Shown: positions 37,672 through 46,282 of the stretch, one piece after another
Layout of the letters: each line of letters starts with the position of its first letter
Numbering within the stretch: position 1 is the stretch's first letter
Origin: an uncultured Prevotella sp.
GTDB taxonomy: Bacteria > Bacteroidota > Bacteroidia > Bacteroidales > Bacteroidaceae
Direction of reading: 5' to 3'
Length of the DNA: 64,000 bases
Assembly (NCBI GenBank): GCA_905236755.1
Contig: CAJOCR010000005.1
Span: 59,668-123,667, forward strand
Made by a program: the position numbers and the translations under genes
Notes under the pieces: model-generated
Databases searched by the model: none
What the model was told of the DNA's origin: nothing
What the model saw: only the letters and a program-made list of their open reading frames with translations

Positions 37672-38898
37672 TTATTCTTTAAACCTTCTTACAACAAGAG
37701 CTGAGTTTGTACCTCCAAAACCAAAACTATTGCTGAGAATCACATCTATATTTGTGTCAACAGTCTTTGTTGCAAGGTTAAGATTCTTACTATATTCGTC
37801 TGGATTCTCAAAGTTGATGTTTGGAGCAACAAAGTTATTCTGCATCATAAGCATAGAATAAACAATCTCTGAAGCACCGGCCATCCAACACTCATGACCA
37901 GTCATACCCTTGGTTGATGATATCAACGCATGTGTATCACGGAACAATCTGTCTAAGGCTATTGCCTCAAACATATCGCCCTGCTGAGTTGAAGTGGCAT
38001 GAGCATTAACATAGTCAACATCATCGGCAGTCATATCGGCCATCTTTAATGCACGTTCCATAGCTATCAAACTACCGTCGTCACTTGGCTGAGAGATACC
38101 GCCTCCATTACTTGAGAAACCATATCCAACAATTTCTCCCAATATCGTTGCACCACGCTTAACAGCACTTTCATAATCTTCAAGTACTAAGGCTGCAGCA
38201 CCACCGCTTGGAATCAATCCGTCACGGTCACGGTCAAAAGGACGACTTGCTTTTGTTGGCTCATCCATACGCTTTGAGAACGCACCGAGGGCATCGAAAG
38301 TAGCCATACTGTAATAGTTTACTTCCTGTGCACCACCAACAAGAACCCTATCCTGCAGACCTTGCTTTATAAGCAGGAAGCCCATACCGATAGAATGACT
38401 GCCACTTGCACATGCAGAACTGATAGTGAAGTTCACACCACGAAGATGGAATATCGAACTAAGGTTCATGTTTACAGTAGAGTTCATACTCTGGAAAATA
38501 TAGCCTGAACCAAGCATCTGTGTATCGTGCTTTTCGTCCATAATATGGGCTGCCTCTATAACCGATTCTGCTGTGGAGTCATTTCCAAAGATTACGCCTA
38601 CCTCATTTTCCTTAAGGAAATCATCGTCAATACCAGCTTGTTCAAAAGCCTCACGTGCTGCCATAAAAGCATATTCGCCTTCTTCAGGCAGACCAACACG
38701 TGCACGACGAGGAAGAATACCTTTTAGTACAGGACGCTTTACAATACCAGTCAACGACGACTGATAGCCGTATTCTCTACGCACATCCTCAACACCTATT
38801 CCACAGCGACCCTCATAGAGAGCCCCTTTTACTTCTTCCTTATTTGTTCCGAGGCACGACCAAATGCCCATGCCTGTTATAACTACTCTTCTTTCCAA
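37672..38898 (-). CDS. Beta-ketoacyl-ACP synthase (FabF-like)
   Basis: 408 residues, normal KAS II length and the only ketosynthase of the three without an added domain. Cys is in ISSACASGSHSIGMG; His residues are in VNAHATSTQQGD and SSTKGMTGHECWMAGA. It condenses malonyl-ACP with the growing chain. It sits 13 bp after the ketoreductase and 4 bp before the methyltransferase gene. Confidence 0.92.
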   Translation of the reverse strand: MERRVVITGMGIWSCLGTNKEEVKGALYEGRCGIGVEDVRREYGYQSSLTGIVKRPVLKGILPRRARVGLPEEGEYAFMAAREAFEQAGIDDDFLKENEVGVIFGNDSTAESVIEAAHIMDEKHDTQMLGSGYIFQSMNSTVNMNLSSIFHLRGVNFTISSACASGSHSIGMGFLLIKQGLQDRVLVGGAQEVNYYSMATFDALGAFSKRMDEPTKASRPFDRDRDGLIPSGGAAALVLEDYESAVKRGATILGEIVGYGFSSNGGGISQPSDDGSLIAMERALKMADMTADDVDYVNAHATSTQQGDMFEAIALDRLFRDTHALISSTKGMTGHECWMAGASEIVYSMLMMQNNFVAPNINFENPDEYSKNLNLATKTVDTNIDVILSNSFGFGGTNSALVVRRFKE

Positions 38899-38911
38899 TT
38901 TCTAAACGTTA

Positions 38912-39637
38912 TTAATATAGTCCTCCATTAACCTGGATACATTGTCCTGTTATGTAATCAGCCTCATTAGATGCTAAGAAACCAACAACATTAGCCACTT
39001 CCTCTGGCTTACCAAATCTTCCGAGAGGAATAAGCTTAGACAATTCTTTTTCATCCAGATCGGCTGTCATATCCGTACTTATAAATCCTGGAGCAACAGC
39101 ATTAACGGTTACCTTTCTCTTAGCCACTTCCTGTGCCAACGCTTTGGTTGCCGAGATAATAGCACCCTTGGCAGCACTATAGTTGGTTTGCCCAGGCATA
39201 CCCTTCACGCCTGAGAGAGAAGTCATATTGATGATTCTTCCGTGACGATGGGTAAGCATGTTCTTCAACAAACGACGGGTAATATAGAAGAACGCATTCA
39301 AACTTGTGTCCATCACCTGATGCCACTCTTCGTTTTGCATGAATATCATGAGATTATCCTTACGAATACCGGCATTATTCACCAATACTCCAATATAATC
39401 ATCAGGATGCTGCTCTTCAAACAAAGCCAGAGCTTCCTCTATGGCTTCTTTATCACCACAATCAAAACGCAACAATTCTGCCTTACCGCCAAACTCCTCT
39501 ATCTCGTTCTTTGTTGCTTCGGCAGCCTCAGTATTACCACGATAATTGATAACTACTGGCCAACCCATACGAGCAAGTTTAATGGCTACAGCCTTTCCTA
39601 TGCCACGTGAGCCTCCTGTTACGAGTGCGTACTCCAT
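38912..39637 (-). CDS. FabG-like 3-oxoacyl-ACP reductase (SDR)
   Basis: 241 residues. The NADPH-binding motif is TGGSRGIGKAVAIKLA; NNAG appears in VLVNNAGIRKDNL; the catalytic triad is Ser in MTSLSGVKG and YxxxK in YSAAKGAII; the end is DYITGQCIQVNGGLY. It reduces 3-oxoacyl-ACP in each elongation round. It directly abuts the barrel-protein gene with no gap. Confidence 0.93.
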   Translation of the reverse strand: MEYALVTGGSRGIGKAVAIKLARMGWPVVINYRGNTEAAEATKNEIEEFGGKAELLRFDCGDKEAIEEALALFEEQHPDDYIGVLVNNAGIRKDNLMIFMQNEEWHQVMDTSLNAFFYITRRLLKNMLTHRHGRIINMTSLSGVKGMPGQTNYSAAKGAIISATKALAQEVAKRKVTVNAVAPGFISTDMTADLDEKELSKLIPLGRFGKPEEVANVVGFLASNEADYITGQCIQVNGGLY

Positions 39638-40399
39638 TTATTTCTTTTTACTTATTTTCTTTGTTCTTATAATATCAAAAAGATATGCTGCCTTGATAAC
39701 AATATCACCACGATTTGATTTTGCAAAATAATCTCTCTTTGACGAACCATAGAGATTACCAAGACCATAATAATACCTTGCTTCCACCTGGAAATGTCCA
39801 ACATGCGGCAACGAGAATTCCACACCAGCACCTGCTGCTATTCCATAGTCAAACTTATGCTCTACCGACATAGTATCTTGAGCTACAACAGGGTTCGACC
39901 TATCTTCTGTGTTTCTTGTTGCAAAATCAAAATTAGTTGTAGTGCTCTCGCTGAGCAGGTAACCAAACTGAGGACCAAGATTCACAAAAAACTGAAGACC
40001 ACTATATTCCCTTCCCCATGCAAGATGTGCAAGAAAAGGCACCTGAACATAATTCAAAGTACGTGAATATTCTTCTGGCAGATTGGTAACCTTATTAATC
40101 ACGGGTTTGTCCTTTGCGTCTAGAATCTCTTCTTTCCAACCCGTTTGTGCATAGTTAACCTCTAACTGAATACTACAAATGGTACTGAAGTATTTCTCAC
40201 TTTTATATCGAGCCATAAAGCCACCGATAATACCATTATGAAAGTTTTGATTCACCTTTGGAGTAAAACCAACATTACTAAGGACATAACCACCTGTTAC
40301 ACCCACACTCAGCTCGTTTCTATGTTCACCCACCTGAGCTTTTGATGGCATAACAAGCAACAACGCAAACAAAAGGGATATGAGTTTTTCTTTTTTCAT
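39638..40399 (-). CDS. PorT-like outer-membrane beta-barrel protein
   Basis: 253 residues. Signal peptide (LISLLFALLLVMPSKAQ). Repeated aromatic amphipathic strands (ELSVGVTGGYVLSNVGF, IQLEVNYAQTGWKEE, LQFFVNLGPQFGYLL, FQVEARYYYGLGNLYGSS) fit the small OMP_b-brl family. It is second in the operon, one bp after the periplasmic protein gene, so it may be the envelope partner of the polyene pathway, or simply share its transcript. Confidence 0.82.
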   Translation of the reverse strand: MKKEKLISLLFALLLVMPSKAQVGEHRNELSVGVTGGYVLSNVGFTPKVNQNFHNGIIGGFMARYKSEKYFSTICSIQLEVNYAQTGWKEEILDAKDKPVINKVTNLPEEYSRTLNYVQVPFLAHLAWGREYSGLQFFVNLGPQFGYLLSESTTTNFDFATRNTEDRSNPVVAQDTMSVEHKFDYGIAAGAGVEFSLPHVGHFQVEARYYYGLGNLYGSSKRDYFAKSNRGDIVIKAAYLFDIIRTKKISKKK

Positions 40400-40400
40400 C

Positions 40401-41522
40401 TTAGTATCTTATTGCCTCCAAAGCACCATTAGTCTTATAATGAATAAGCTGGAATGACTTATTGCTATAGCCACCCTCTCCCACTCGCTCAAAACTCAAT
40501 GGAGTCTGGATAGGAGCATAGTTCGACTGGTTCTTCATACCAACGAATTTCTTACCATAGGCCTTAATACCACGGATAAAATATTCTGCATGGTCATAAC
40601 CTGTTATAGCAAAACGAGGCAATGACTTCTGCAATTCTGTATGAAACCATCCTTTATATGCCTTTTCAAACGCTATTGTATTATCGGCTGCATCGTTAAA
40701 ATAATAGTTTGTTGGAATATATGCATCATAACGATGAAGTTCCTTTGTAAGATACGGAACATACATAAACCATTCATTATAACCATACAACGAAATGCTT
40801 ATATTTGGATTCTTAGCCTTCAGCTTGTCAAGTCGAGCAATAACCTTGCTCAATTCTGGCATACGACTGCTATTCAACACAACAACATTATGTTCTGAAC
40901 GACTAAACGCCTTTTGGAAATTCTCATCATTCGACGCCAACGACGTCATATTATATTGCGTTTTCTTAGCGTCAAGATTCTCTCGTAGTTTCTTCGTAAA
41001 CTCACCCTTACGGCTTTCCACGTTCTGATCCATACAATCCACCAATACGGTATGAGCATTAGTAAATCTATCATTGAATGCTTTCACATTCAATAATGTT
41101 TGGTTATAAGGGGTTTGATAAACCTGAAAAATATACTCGTTTCTTGTTACCTCCCAACTATTGATAGAAAAAGGAATAACAAGCTTTATCTTTTTACTCT
41201 TACAGAAATCTCCCAGCTCTTTCACCTGAGAAGAATAAAGTGGACCAAAGATAATATCACATTTCGCGGCATTCTTATCACTGGTCACAACAGAGACACT
41301 TCCATCCTGTGGCACATTCCATGTAGAAACAACAATATCATACCCCTCGTTTTTTAACTGGTCAACAGCCATCAGCACACCACGGTAGTATTCCACCATA
41401 CGCAAGCCGTCACCGTCCTTATCGTGCAAAGGCAACACAACACCCACTTTCACTCCTGCCCACGAATAAGCAGAAAACACGAGTGTTATCAACAGTATAA
41501 TATATTTAAAGAAATATCTCAT
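40401..41522 (-). CDS. Periplasmic binding protein-like (type 1 fold), first gene of the operon
   Basis: 373 residues from the ATG at 41522, which starts a signal peptide (YFFKYIILLITLVFSAYSWA); an earlier in-frame ATG at 41591 lies beyond the promoter. KVGVVLPLHDKDGDGLRMVEYYRGVLMAV and CDIIFGPLYSSQVKELGDF match the receptor-ligand-binding fold (Peripla_BP_6-like), seen in Bacteroidota proteins that elsewhere carry LysM domains; no LysM is present here. FAITGYDHAEYFIRGI lies near the C-terminus. Ligand unknown. Confidence 0.75.
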   Translation of the reverse strand: MRYFFKYIILLITLVFSAYSWAGVKVGVVLPLHDKDGDGLRMVEYYRGVLMAVDQLKNEGYDIVVSTWNVPQDGSVSVVTSDKNAAKCDIIFGPLYSSQVKELGDFCKSKKIKLVIPFSINSWEVTRNEYIFQVYQTPYNQTLLNVKAFNDRFTNAHTVLVDCMDQNVESRKGEFTKKLRENLDAKKTQYNMTSLASNDENFQKAFSRSEHNVVVLNSSRMPELSKVIARLDKLKAKNPNISISLYGYNEWFMYVPYLTKELHRYDAYIPTNYYFNDAADNTIAFEKAYKGWFHTELQKSLPRFAITGYDHAEYFIRGIKAYGKKFVGMKNQSNYAPIQTPLSFERVGEGGYSNKSFQLIHYKTNGALEAIRY

Positions 41523-41545
41523 AGACGTATTTTTTGTCAATTCAC

Positions 41546-41580
41546 TTGCAAAAATACAAAAAAAAGGACTAACTTTGCAA
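41546..41580. promoter_or_regulatory. Interlocked divergent promoters of the polyene operon and the CHU_C-uvrA genes
   Basis: Rightward: TTG 41546-41548, 21 nt, TAACTTTG 41570-41577. Leftward: TTG (complement of 41578-41580), 21 nt, TATTTTTG (complement of 41549-41556). The -33 box of each abuts the -7 box of the other, and the ends form an inverted repeat TTGCAAA/TTTGCAA. Both starts cannot be occupied at once if polymerase covers the full region. Confidence 0.75.
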
Positions 41581-41584
41581 AGAT

Positions 41585-42298
41585 ATGGCAAAAGAAATGA
41601 AATTTAAACTCTTAGTAACATTCATACTATTGACTTCAATAGTTTTTAAAGCTATGGCTAAGGTCTATCCTAAGACCTTCCCGAAGGCATCCATAACATC
41701 ACCAAGTGGTGAGGTATTTGCTGATTCGTATAGCGGCTCAGCACCTGCTGAAGCATTCTTTTCAGCCAACCCTTCCGACACTACAGGATGGAAACATCAC
41801 TACGAATGGAGGTTCTATAAAGAATCGAGCGAAACGCCATATCTCATTCGTTATGAAGAAAATACAAATTACGCCTTCAATACTTCTGGCTCGTATAGAG
41901 TAACCCTGTATTCGGTTTTCACACAGGGCAAAGACTCTCTCTTTTACGAAAGCGACCCTTTCATCATTTCTCTTGCCGAGAGTAAACTCGAAATGCCCAA
42001 TGCCTTTACACCCAATGGCGACGAACACAACGATGTTTATAAAGCACGTGACGGACACCAGAGCATCATAGAGTTTCATGCGTATATTTTTAACAGATGG
42101 GGACAGAAACTCTATGAGTGGACAGATATCAACAGCGGTTGGGATGGTAAATTCCACGGCAAAGATGTTAAACAAGGCGTTTATTTCTGTCTTGTAAAAG
42201 CCAAAGGTAGCGACGGTAAAATATACAATATCAAAACAGATGTAAACCTGTTGCGTGGCTATAGTGAATCAACAGAAAGAACATCAGGCAACAACTAA
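41585..42298 (+). CDS. Secreted protein with CHU_C type B type IX sorting domain
   Basis: 237 residues. Signal peptide (LLVTFILLTSIVFKAMA). The middle is a PKD-like domain (about 30-130, YAFNTSGSYRVTLYSV). The C-terminal about 85 residues are the CHU_C/gliding-motility C-terminal domain: MPNAFTPNGDEHNDVYK, IIEFHAYIFNRWGQKLYEW, WDGKFHGKDVKQGVYFCLVKA. In this family the domain directs export by the type IX secretion system. The tail after the domain (YSESTERTSGNN) is short. Near-leaderless: the ATG is 8 bp from the -7 box. uvrA follows after 9 bp. Confidence 0.85.
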   Translation: MAKEMKFKLLVTFILLTSIVFKAMAKVYPKTFPKASITSPSGEVFADSYSGSAPAEAFFSANPSDTTGWKHHYEWRFYKESSETPYLIRYEENTNYAFNTSGSYRVTLYSVFTQGKDSLFYESDPFIISLAESKLEMPNAFTPNGDEHNDVYKARDGHQSIIEFHAYIFNRWGQKLYEWTDINSGWDGKFHGKDVKQGVYFCLVKAKGSDGKIYNIKTDVNLLRGYSESTERTSGNN

Positions 42299-42307
42299 CA
42301 ATCAACA

Positions 42308-45172
42308 ATGGATAACAACACTTCTCATAACAATATGTCACAAGAACAACGTATTGAGGTATATGGAGCACGCGTCCATAACCTAAAAAATATAGATGTC
42401 GTCATCCCAAGAGGATCTCTGACTGTTATCACTGGCCTTTCAGGATCAGGAAAGTCAAGTCTTGCCTTCGACACCATCTTTGCCGAGGGGCAACGTCGAT
42501 ATATAGAAACATTCTCGGCTTACGCACGTAACTTCCTTGGAAACATGGAGCGCCCCGATGTTGACAAGATAACGGGATTAAGTCCTGTTATCAGCATCGA
42601 ACAGAAAACAACAAACAAGAACCCTCGTTCTACTGTTGGAACAACAACCGAGATCTATGACTATCTTCGACTTCTCTATGCTCGTGCCGGAACAGCATAT
42701 AGCTATGAAACAGGCGAAGAGATGGTTAAATACACCGAAGAACAGGTAATACAGATGATTGGTGAGGAATATGCCAACAAACGAGTATATATCCTTGCAC
42801 CACTCGTTCGCAATCGTAAAGGTCATTATCGTGAACTCTTCGAAAGTATGCGCCGCAAAGGCTACCTTTATATACGTGTAGATGGCGAACTTCTCGACCT
42901 AACACGAGGAATGAAGGTTGACCGCTACAAGAATCATAATATAGAAGTGGTTATCGACAAACTTGCCGTTCCTGCAAAAGACGCATCAAACGATCTACAT
43001 GAAGAGCGACTTCGCAAGACAATTCAAACAGCAATGAAGCAAGGCGAAGGACTCATCATGATTCTTGATAAAGATTCTGACAAGGTGAAATTTTATAGCA
43101 AACGCCTTATGGACCCTATATCAGGTATCAGTTACAAAGATCCAGCACCAAACATCTTCTCATTCAACTCTCCTGAAGGAGCTTGTCCACATTGTAAAGG
43201 ACTGGGATATATTGACGAGATCGACCTCCAGAAGGTAATTCCAAATAACACCCTAAGCATTCATGATGGTGCTATCATGCCGTTGGGAAAATACAAGAAC
43301 CAGATGATTTTCTGGCAAATAGAAGCCATTCTGAAGAAACATGAGTGCACGCTCAAAACACCTTTCAAGGATATTCCAGAAGAAGCCGTAACCGAAATTC
43401 TCTACGGCACCCTCGAAGATGTAAAGATTGAGAAAGAAAAGGTACACACCACAAGCGATTATTTCGTGGCTTATGACGGTGTAGTAAAATACCTTCAGTC
43501 GGTAATGGAAAACGACGATTCGTCAAGTGTTAAGAAATGGGCTGACCAGTTTCTTGCAACGGTAGAATGTCCTGAGTGCCACGGTCACCGTCTCAACAAG
43601 GAAGCCCTCTCCTATCGCATATGGGATAAAAACATCTCAGAAGTGGCTACCATGGATATCAACGACCTGTACGAATGGCTCTCTCATGTGGAAGAACACA
43701 TGAACTCAAAACAAAAGACCATTGCCAAAGAGATAGTAAAAGAACTTAAGAAACGTGTCGAGTTCCTTCTACAGGTAGGTCTCGACTATTTGTCACTCAA
43801 CCGCCAGAGTGCTACTCTTTCCGGTGGTGAAAGTCAGCGCATACGTCTTGCCACACAGATAGGCTCACAACTCGTAAATGTTCTATACATCCTTGACGAG
43901 CCTTCTATCGGTCTGCACCAGCGCGACAACGAAAGACTGATAAACTCTCTTAAAGAACTTCGTGACCTCGGCAATACCGTTATCGTTGTAGAACACGACG
44001 AAGATATGATGCGTGCTGCCGACTGGATAATTGATATTGGTCCTCGTGCTGGTCGTAAAGGTGGCGAAGTAGTCTTTATGGGTACACCACAGCAAATGCT
44101 CAGCACCCACACTCTGACTGCACAATATCTAAATGGCGAAACAGCCATAGAGATACCAAAGAAACGCAGAGAGGGCAATGGCAAAAGCATCATCCTTCAT
44201 GGCTGCAAGGGAAACAACCTAAAGAATGTTGATGTTGAGTTCCCTCTCGGTCAACTAATTGTTGTTACGGGCGTTTCCGGTTCAGGTAAGTCAACACTTA
44301 TCAACGAAACCCTTCAACCTATCCTTTCACAACATTTCTACCGTTCGCTCAAAGCTCCAATGCCTTACGAAAGTATTGAGGGCATCGAGAATATAGACAA
44401 GATAGTCAATGTTGACCAGAGCCCTATCGGACGCACACCACGTTCCAACCCAGCCACCTATACAGGTGTGTTCAGCGATATACGTTCTCTGTTTGTTAAT
44501 CTTCCAGAAGCAAAGATTCGTGGATACAAACCAGGACGTTTCTCTTTCAACGTAAAGGGAGGACGTTGTGAAACATGCGGAGGTAATGGTTATAAAACTA
44601 TTGTTATGAACTTCCTACCCGATGTGATGGTACCTTGTGAGGTATGTCACGGCAAGCGTTATAATCGAGAAACACTCGAAGTGCGTTTCAAGGGAAAATC
44701 TATAGCCGACGTTCTTGATATGACAGTAAACATGGCTGTTGAATTCTTCGAGAATGTACCATCTATCCTCCCACGCATCAAGGCACTGCAGGACGTTGGA
44801 TTGGGATATATCAAACTTGGGCAGTCGTCAACAACCCTTTCTGGTGGCGAGAGTCAGCGTGTAAAACTTGCTACCGAACTTGCCAAACGCGACACAGGTA
44901 AAACGCTCTATATCCTTGATGAGCCTACCACAGGACTTCATTTCGAAGATATACGTGTGTTGATGGGTGTGCTTCAAAAACTCGTTGACAAAGGCAATAC
45001 CGTAATCATCATCGAACACAACCTTGATGTCATCAAACTTGCCGACACCATTATTGATATCGGTCCAGAAGGTGGCCGTGGCGGTGGTAAAGTCCTCTTC
45101 ACCGGTACGCCAGAAAAACTTGCCAAGAGCAAGAAGGGCTACACGTATAAGTTCATATCTTTCGCGAAGTAG
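42308..45172 (+). CDS. uvrA: Excinuclease ABC subunit A
   Basis: 954 residues. It recognises DNA damage in nucleotide excision repair with UvrB. Two ABC ATPase halves: Walker A in ITGLSGSGKSSLAF and VVTGVSGSGKSTLIN, ABC signatures LSGGESQRIRLA and LSGGESQRVKLA, Walker B regions ILDEPSIGLH and ILDEPTTGLH. Zinc-binding CxxC pairs are in ACPHCKGLG, ECPECHGHR and CETCGGNGY/CEVCHGKRY. Length is normal. Co-transcribed with the CHU_C protein at 41585. Confidence 0.97.
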   Translation: MDNNTSHNNMSQEQRIEVYGARVHNLKNIDVVIPRGSLTVITGLSGSGKSSLAFDTIFAEGQRRYIETFSAYARNFLGNMERPDVDKITGLSPVISIEQKTTNKNPRSTVGTTTEIYDYLRLLYARAGTAYSYETGEEMVKYTEEQVIQMIGEEYANKRVYILAPLVRNRKGHYRELFESMRRKGYLYIRVDGELLDLTRGMKVDRYKNHNIEVVIDKLAVPAKDASNDLHEERLRKTIQTAMKQGEGLIMILDKDSDKVKFYSKRLMDPISGISYKDPAPNIFSFNSPEGACPHCKGLGYIDEIDLQKVIPNNTLSIHDGAIMPLGKYKNQMIFWQIEAILKKHECTLKTPFKDIPEEAVTEILYGTLEDVKIEKEKVHTTSDYFVAYDGVVKYLQSVMENDDSSSVKKWADQFLATVECPECHGHRLNKEALSYRIWDKNISEVATMDINDLYEWLSHVEEHMNSKQKTIAKEIVKELKKRVEFLLQVGLDYLSLNRQSATLSGGESQRIRLATQIGSQLVNVLYILDEPSIGLHQRDNERLINSLKELRDLGNTVIVVEHDEDMMRAADWIIDIGPRAGRKGGEVVFMGTPQQMLSTHTLTAQYLNGETAIEIPKKRREGNGKSIILHGCKGNNLKNVDVEFPLGQLIVVTGVSGSGKSTLINETLQPILSQHFYRSLKAPMPYESIEGIENIDKIVNVDQSPIGRTPRSNPATYTGVFSDIRSLFVNLPEAKIRGYKPGRFSFNVKGGRCETCGGNGYKTIVMNFLPDVMVPCEVCHGKRYNRETLEVRFKGKSIADVLDMTVNMAVEFFENVPSILPRIKALQDVGLGYIKLGQSSTTLSGGESQRVKLATELAKRDTGKTLYILDEPTTGLHFEDIRVLMGVLQKLVDKGNTVIIIEHNLDVIKLADTIIDIGPEGGRGGGKVLFTGTPEKLAKSKKGYTYKFISFAK

Positions 45173-45177
45173 AACGC

Positions 45178-45255
45178 TTCGCTATTATCTCCTTCGCTCA
45201 TTCAGATGCACCGGCTTCGCCGACAACATCTGCTCGGTCGATGACCTTCGGTTGA
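45178..45255 (-). repeat. REP-like double-hairpin element, inverted copy
   Basis: Read on the minus strand: ACCGAAGGTCATCGACCGAG (hairpin GGTC-ATC-GACC), then an outer stem CAGATG/CATCTG enclosing GTCGGC-GAA-GCCGGT, then GCGAAGGAGATAATAGCGAA. It is paired with the direct copy at 45362-45431. Confidence 0.75.
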
Positions 45256-45361
45256 AAATTGAATATTGAAGATAGAATATTATCATAAAGTTCAAAAAAC
45301 TCCTTCAAGGAAAGATGGCATCCGCAGGCGCTTTGCTATTGAATATTGAACATTGAATATT

Positions 45362-45431
45362 GAACCGAAGGTCACTGACCGAGTGGACGCAGTCGACGAA
45401 GTCGGTGCGTCCGAATAAACGAGAGAAGTAA
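45362..45431 (+). repeat. REP-like double-hairpin element, direct copy
   Basis: ACCGAAGGTCACTGACCGAG, then outer stem GGACGC/GCGTCC enclosing GTCGACGAAGTCGGT, then CGAGAGAAGTAA. The outer stem has no base identity with the inverted copy's stem but still pairs. Confidence 0.75.
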
Positions 45432-45451
45432 CATTGAATGTAAGTTCAAAT

Positions 45452-45500
45452 CTCAAACCTCAAAGTTCAAAGAATAAAACTCAAACCTCAAAGTTCAAAG
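45452..45500. repeat. Two direct copies of a CTCAAACCTCAAAGTTCAAAG repeat
   Basis: A 21-bp unit at 45452-45472 is repeated exactly at 45480-45500, seven bp apart, just before the ATG at 45509. The rest of the 45173-45508 gap holds the two REP-like copies and short ATTGAATATTGAA repeats; no gene is seen. Confidence 0.65.
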
Positions 45501-45508
45501 GTTAATAA

Positions 45509-46282
45509 ATGATAAAGAATTTATTATATTTATTGTTTCTTGTCTTTCCTCTATTCTTAGAGGCACAGACACAGCAGCGGCCTGCGGTTATCGTATGCCC
45601 TGGAGGCAGCTATTGCTGGCTATCAAAGAAAACTGAAGGTAGCGAGGTTGCTTCATGGCTACGCTCTCAGGGCATGGATGCCTACGTGCTCCACTATCCT
45701 ACAGCTGGATGGGCTGGCTTTGCATGGCACACCCGACTCGTACTCCCTGGCAACAAATACCCTGACCAGCTCAACGCCTTCCGAAAACTTTATCGTGAAC
45801 TACGACAGAAAGGCTACACAAAGATAGGAGCAATGGGATTCTCTGCTGGCGGACATCTTGTTCTTAATGCAGCCGAAGAAGATCTTCTTCCAGAAACACA
45901 AGATGATAGTCTGTGGTTCTGTGCTCCAATATATCCTGTTGTCACGCTTCGTGAAAGCTGTGTTCATCGACGCTCACGCAGAGGACTTCTTGGCGAATAC
46001 CGCTGGCGGAAACAACAATGGCGCGACTCGCTCTCCATGGAACTTCATGCCAACCGCATACAATGTCCTGTCTTTATGATTAATTGTCAGGACGACCCTA
46101 TTGTTGATTATCACAACTCTCTGCTCATGGATTCTGCTCTTACAGCAAACAACAAACCACATTTCTATAAACTCTTCCGCACAGGAGGTCATGGTTTTGG
46201 TGTTGATGCAAGTAAAACAACAGCAGAAGCTATAGAATGGAAAGAAATGTTTGTTCATTGGATAAAAAGCTATTATGATTGA
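45509..46282 (+). CDS. Secreted alpha/beta-hydrolase (BD-FAE/dienelactone-hydrolase-like)
   Basis: 257 residues with a signal peptide (LLYLLFLVFPLFLEAQ). The nucleophile Ser is in GAMGFSAGGHLVLNA (GxSxGG); the acid is in NCQDDPIVDYHNS; the His is in RTGGHGFGVD. The first strand CPGGSYCWLSKKTEGSEVASWL is typical of esterases annotated as BD-FAE or acetyl-xylan esterase-like. Carbohydrate or lipid esters are likely substrates. The stop overlaps the next gene by 8 bp. Confidence 0.85.
   Translation: MIKNLLYLLFLVFPLFLEAQTQQRPAVIVCPGGSYCWLSKKTEGSEVASWLRSQGMDAYVLHYPTAGWAGFAWHTRLVLPGNKYPDQLNAFRKLYRELRQKGYTKIGAMGFSAGGHLVLNAAEEDLLPETQDDSLWFCAPIYPVVTLRESCVHRRSRRGLLGEYRWRKQQWRDSLSMELHANRIQCPVFMINCQDDPIVDYHNSLLMDSALTANNKPHFYKLFRTGGHGFGVDASKTTAEAIEWKEMFVHWIKSYYD

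Noticed and set aside
24094..41522. Operon as a flexirubin/dialkylresorcinol cluster
   Set aside because: No DarA (cyclase) or DarB (KSIII-like) homologue is present; the gene set fits an aryl-polyene-type pathway better.
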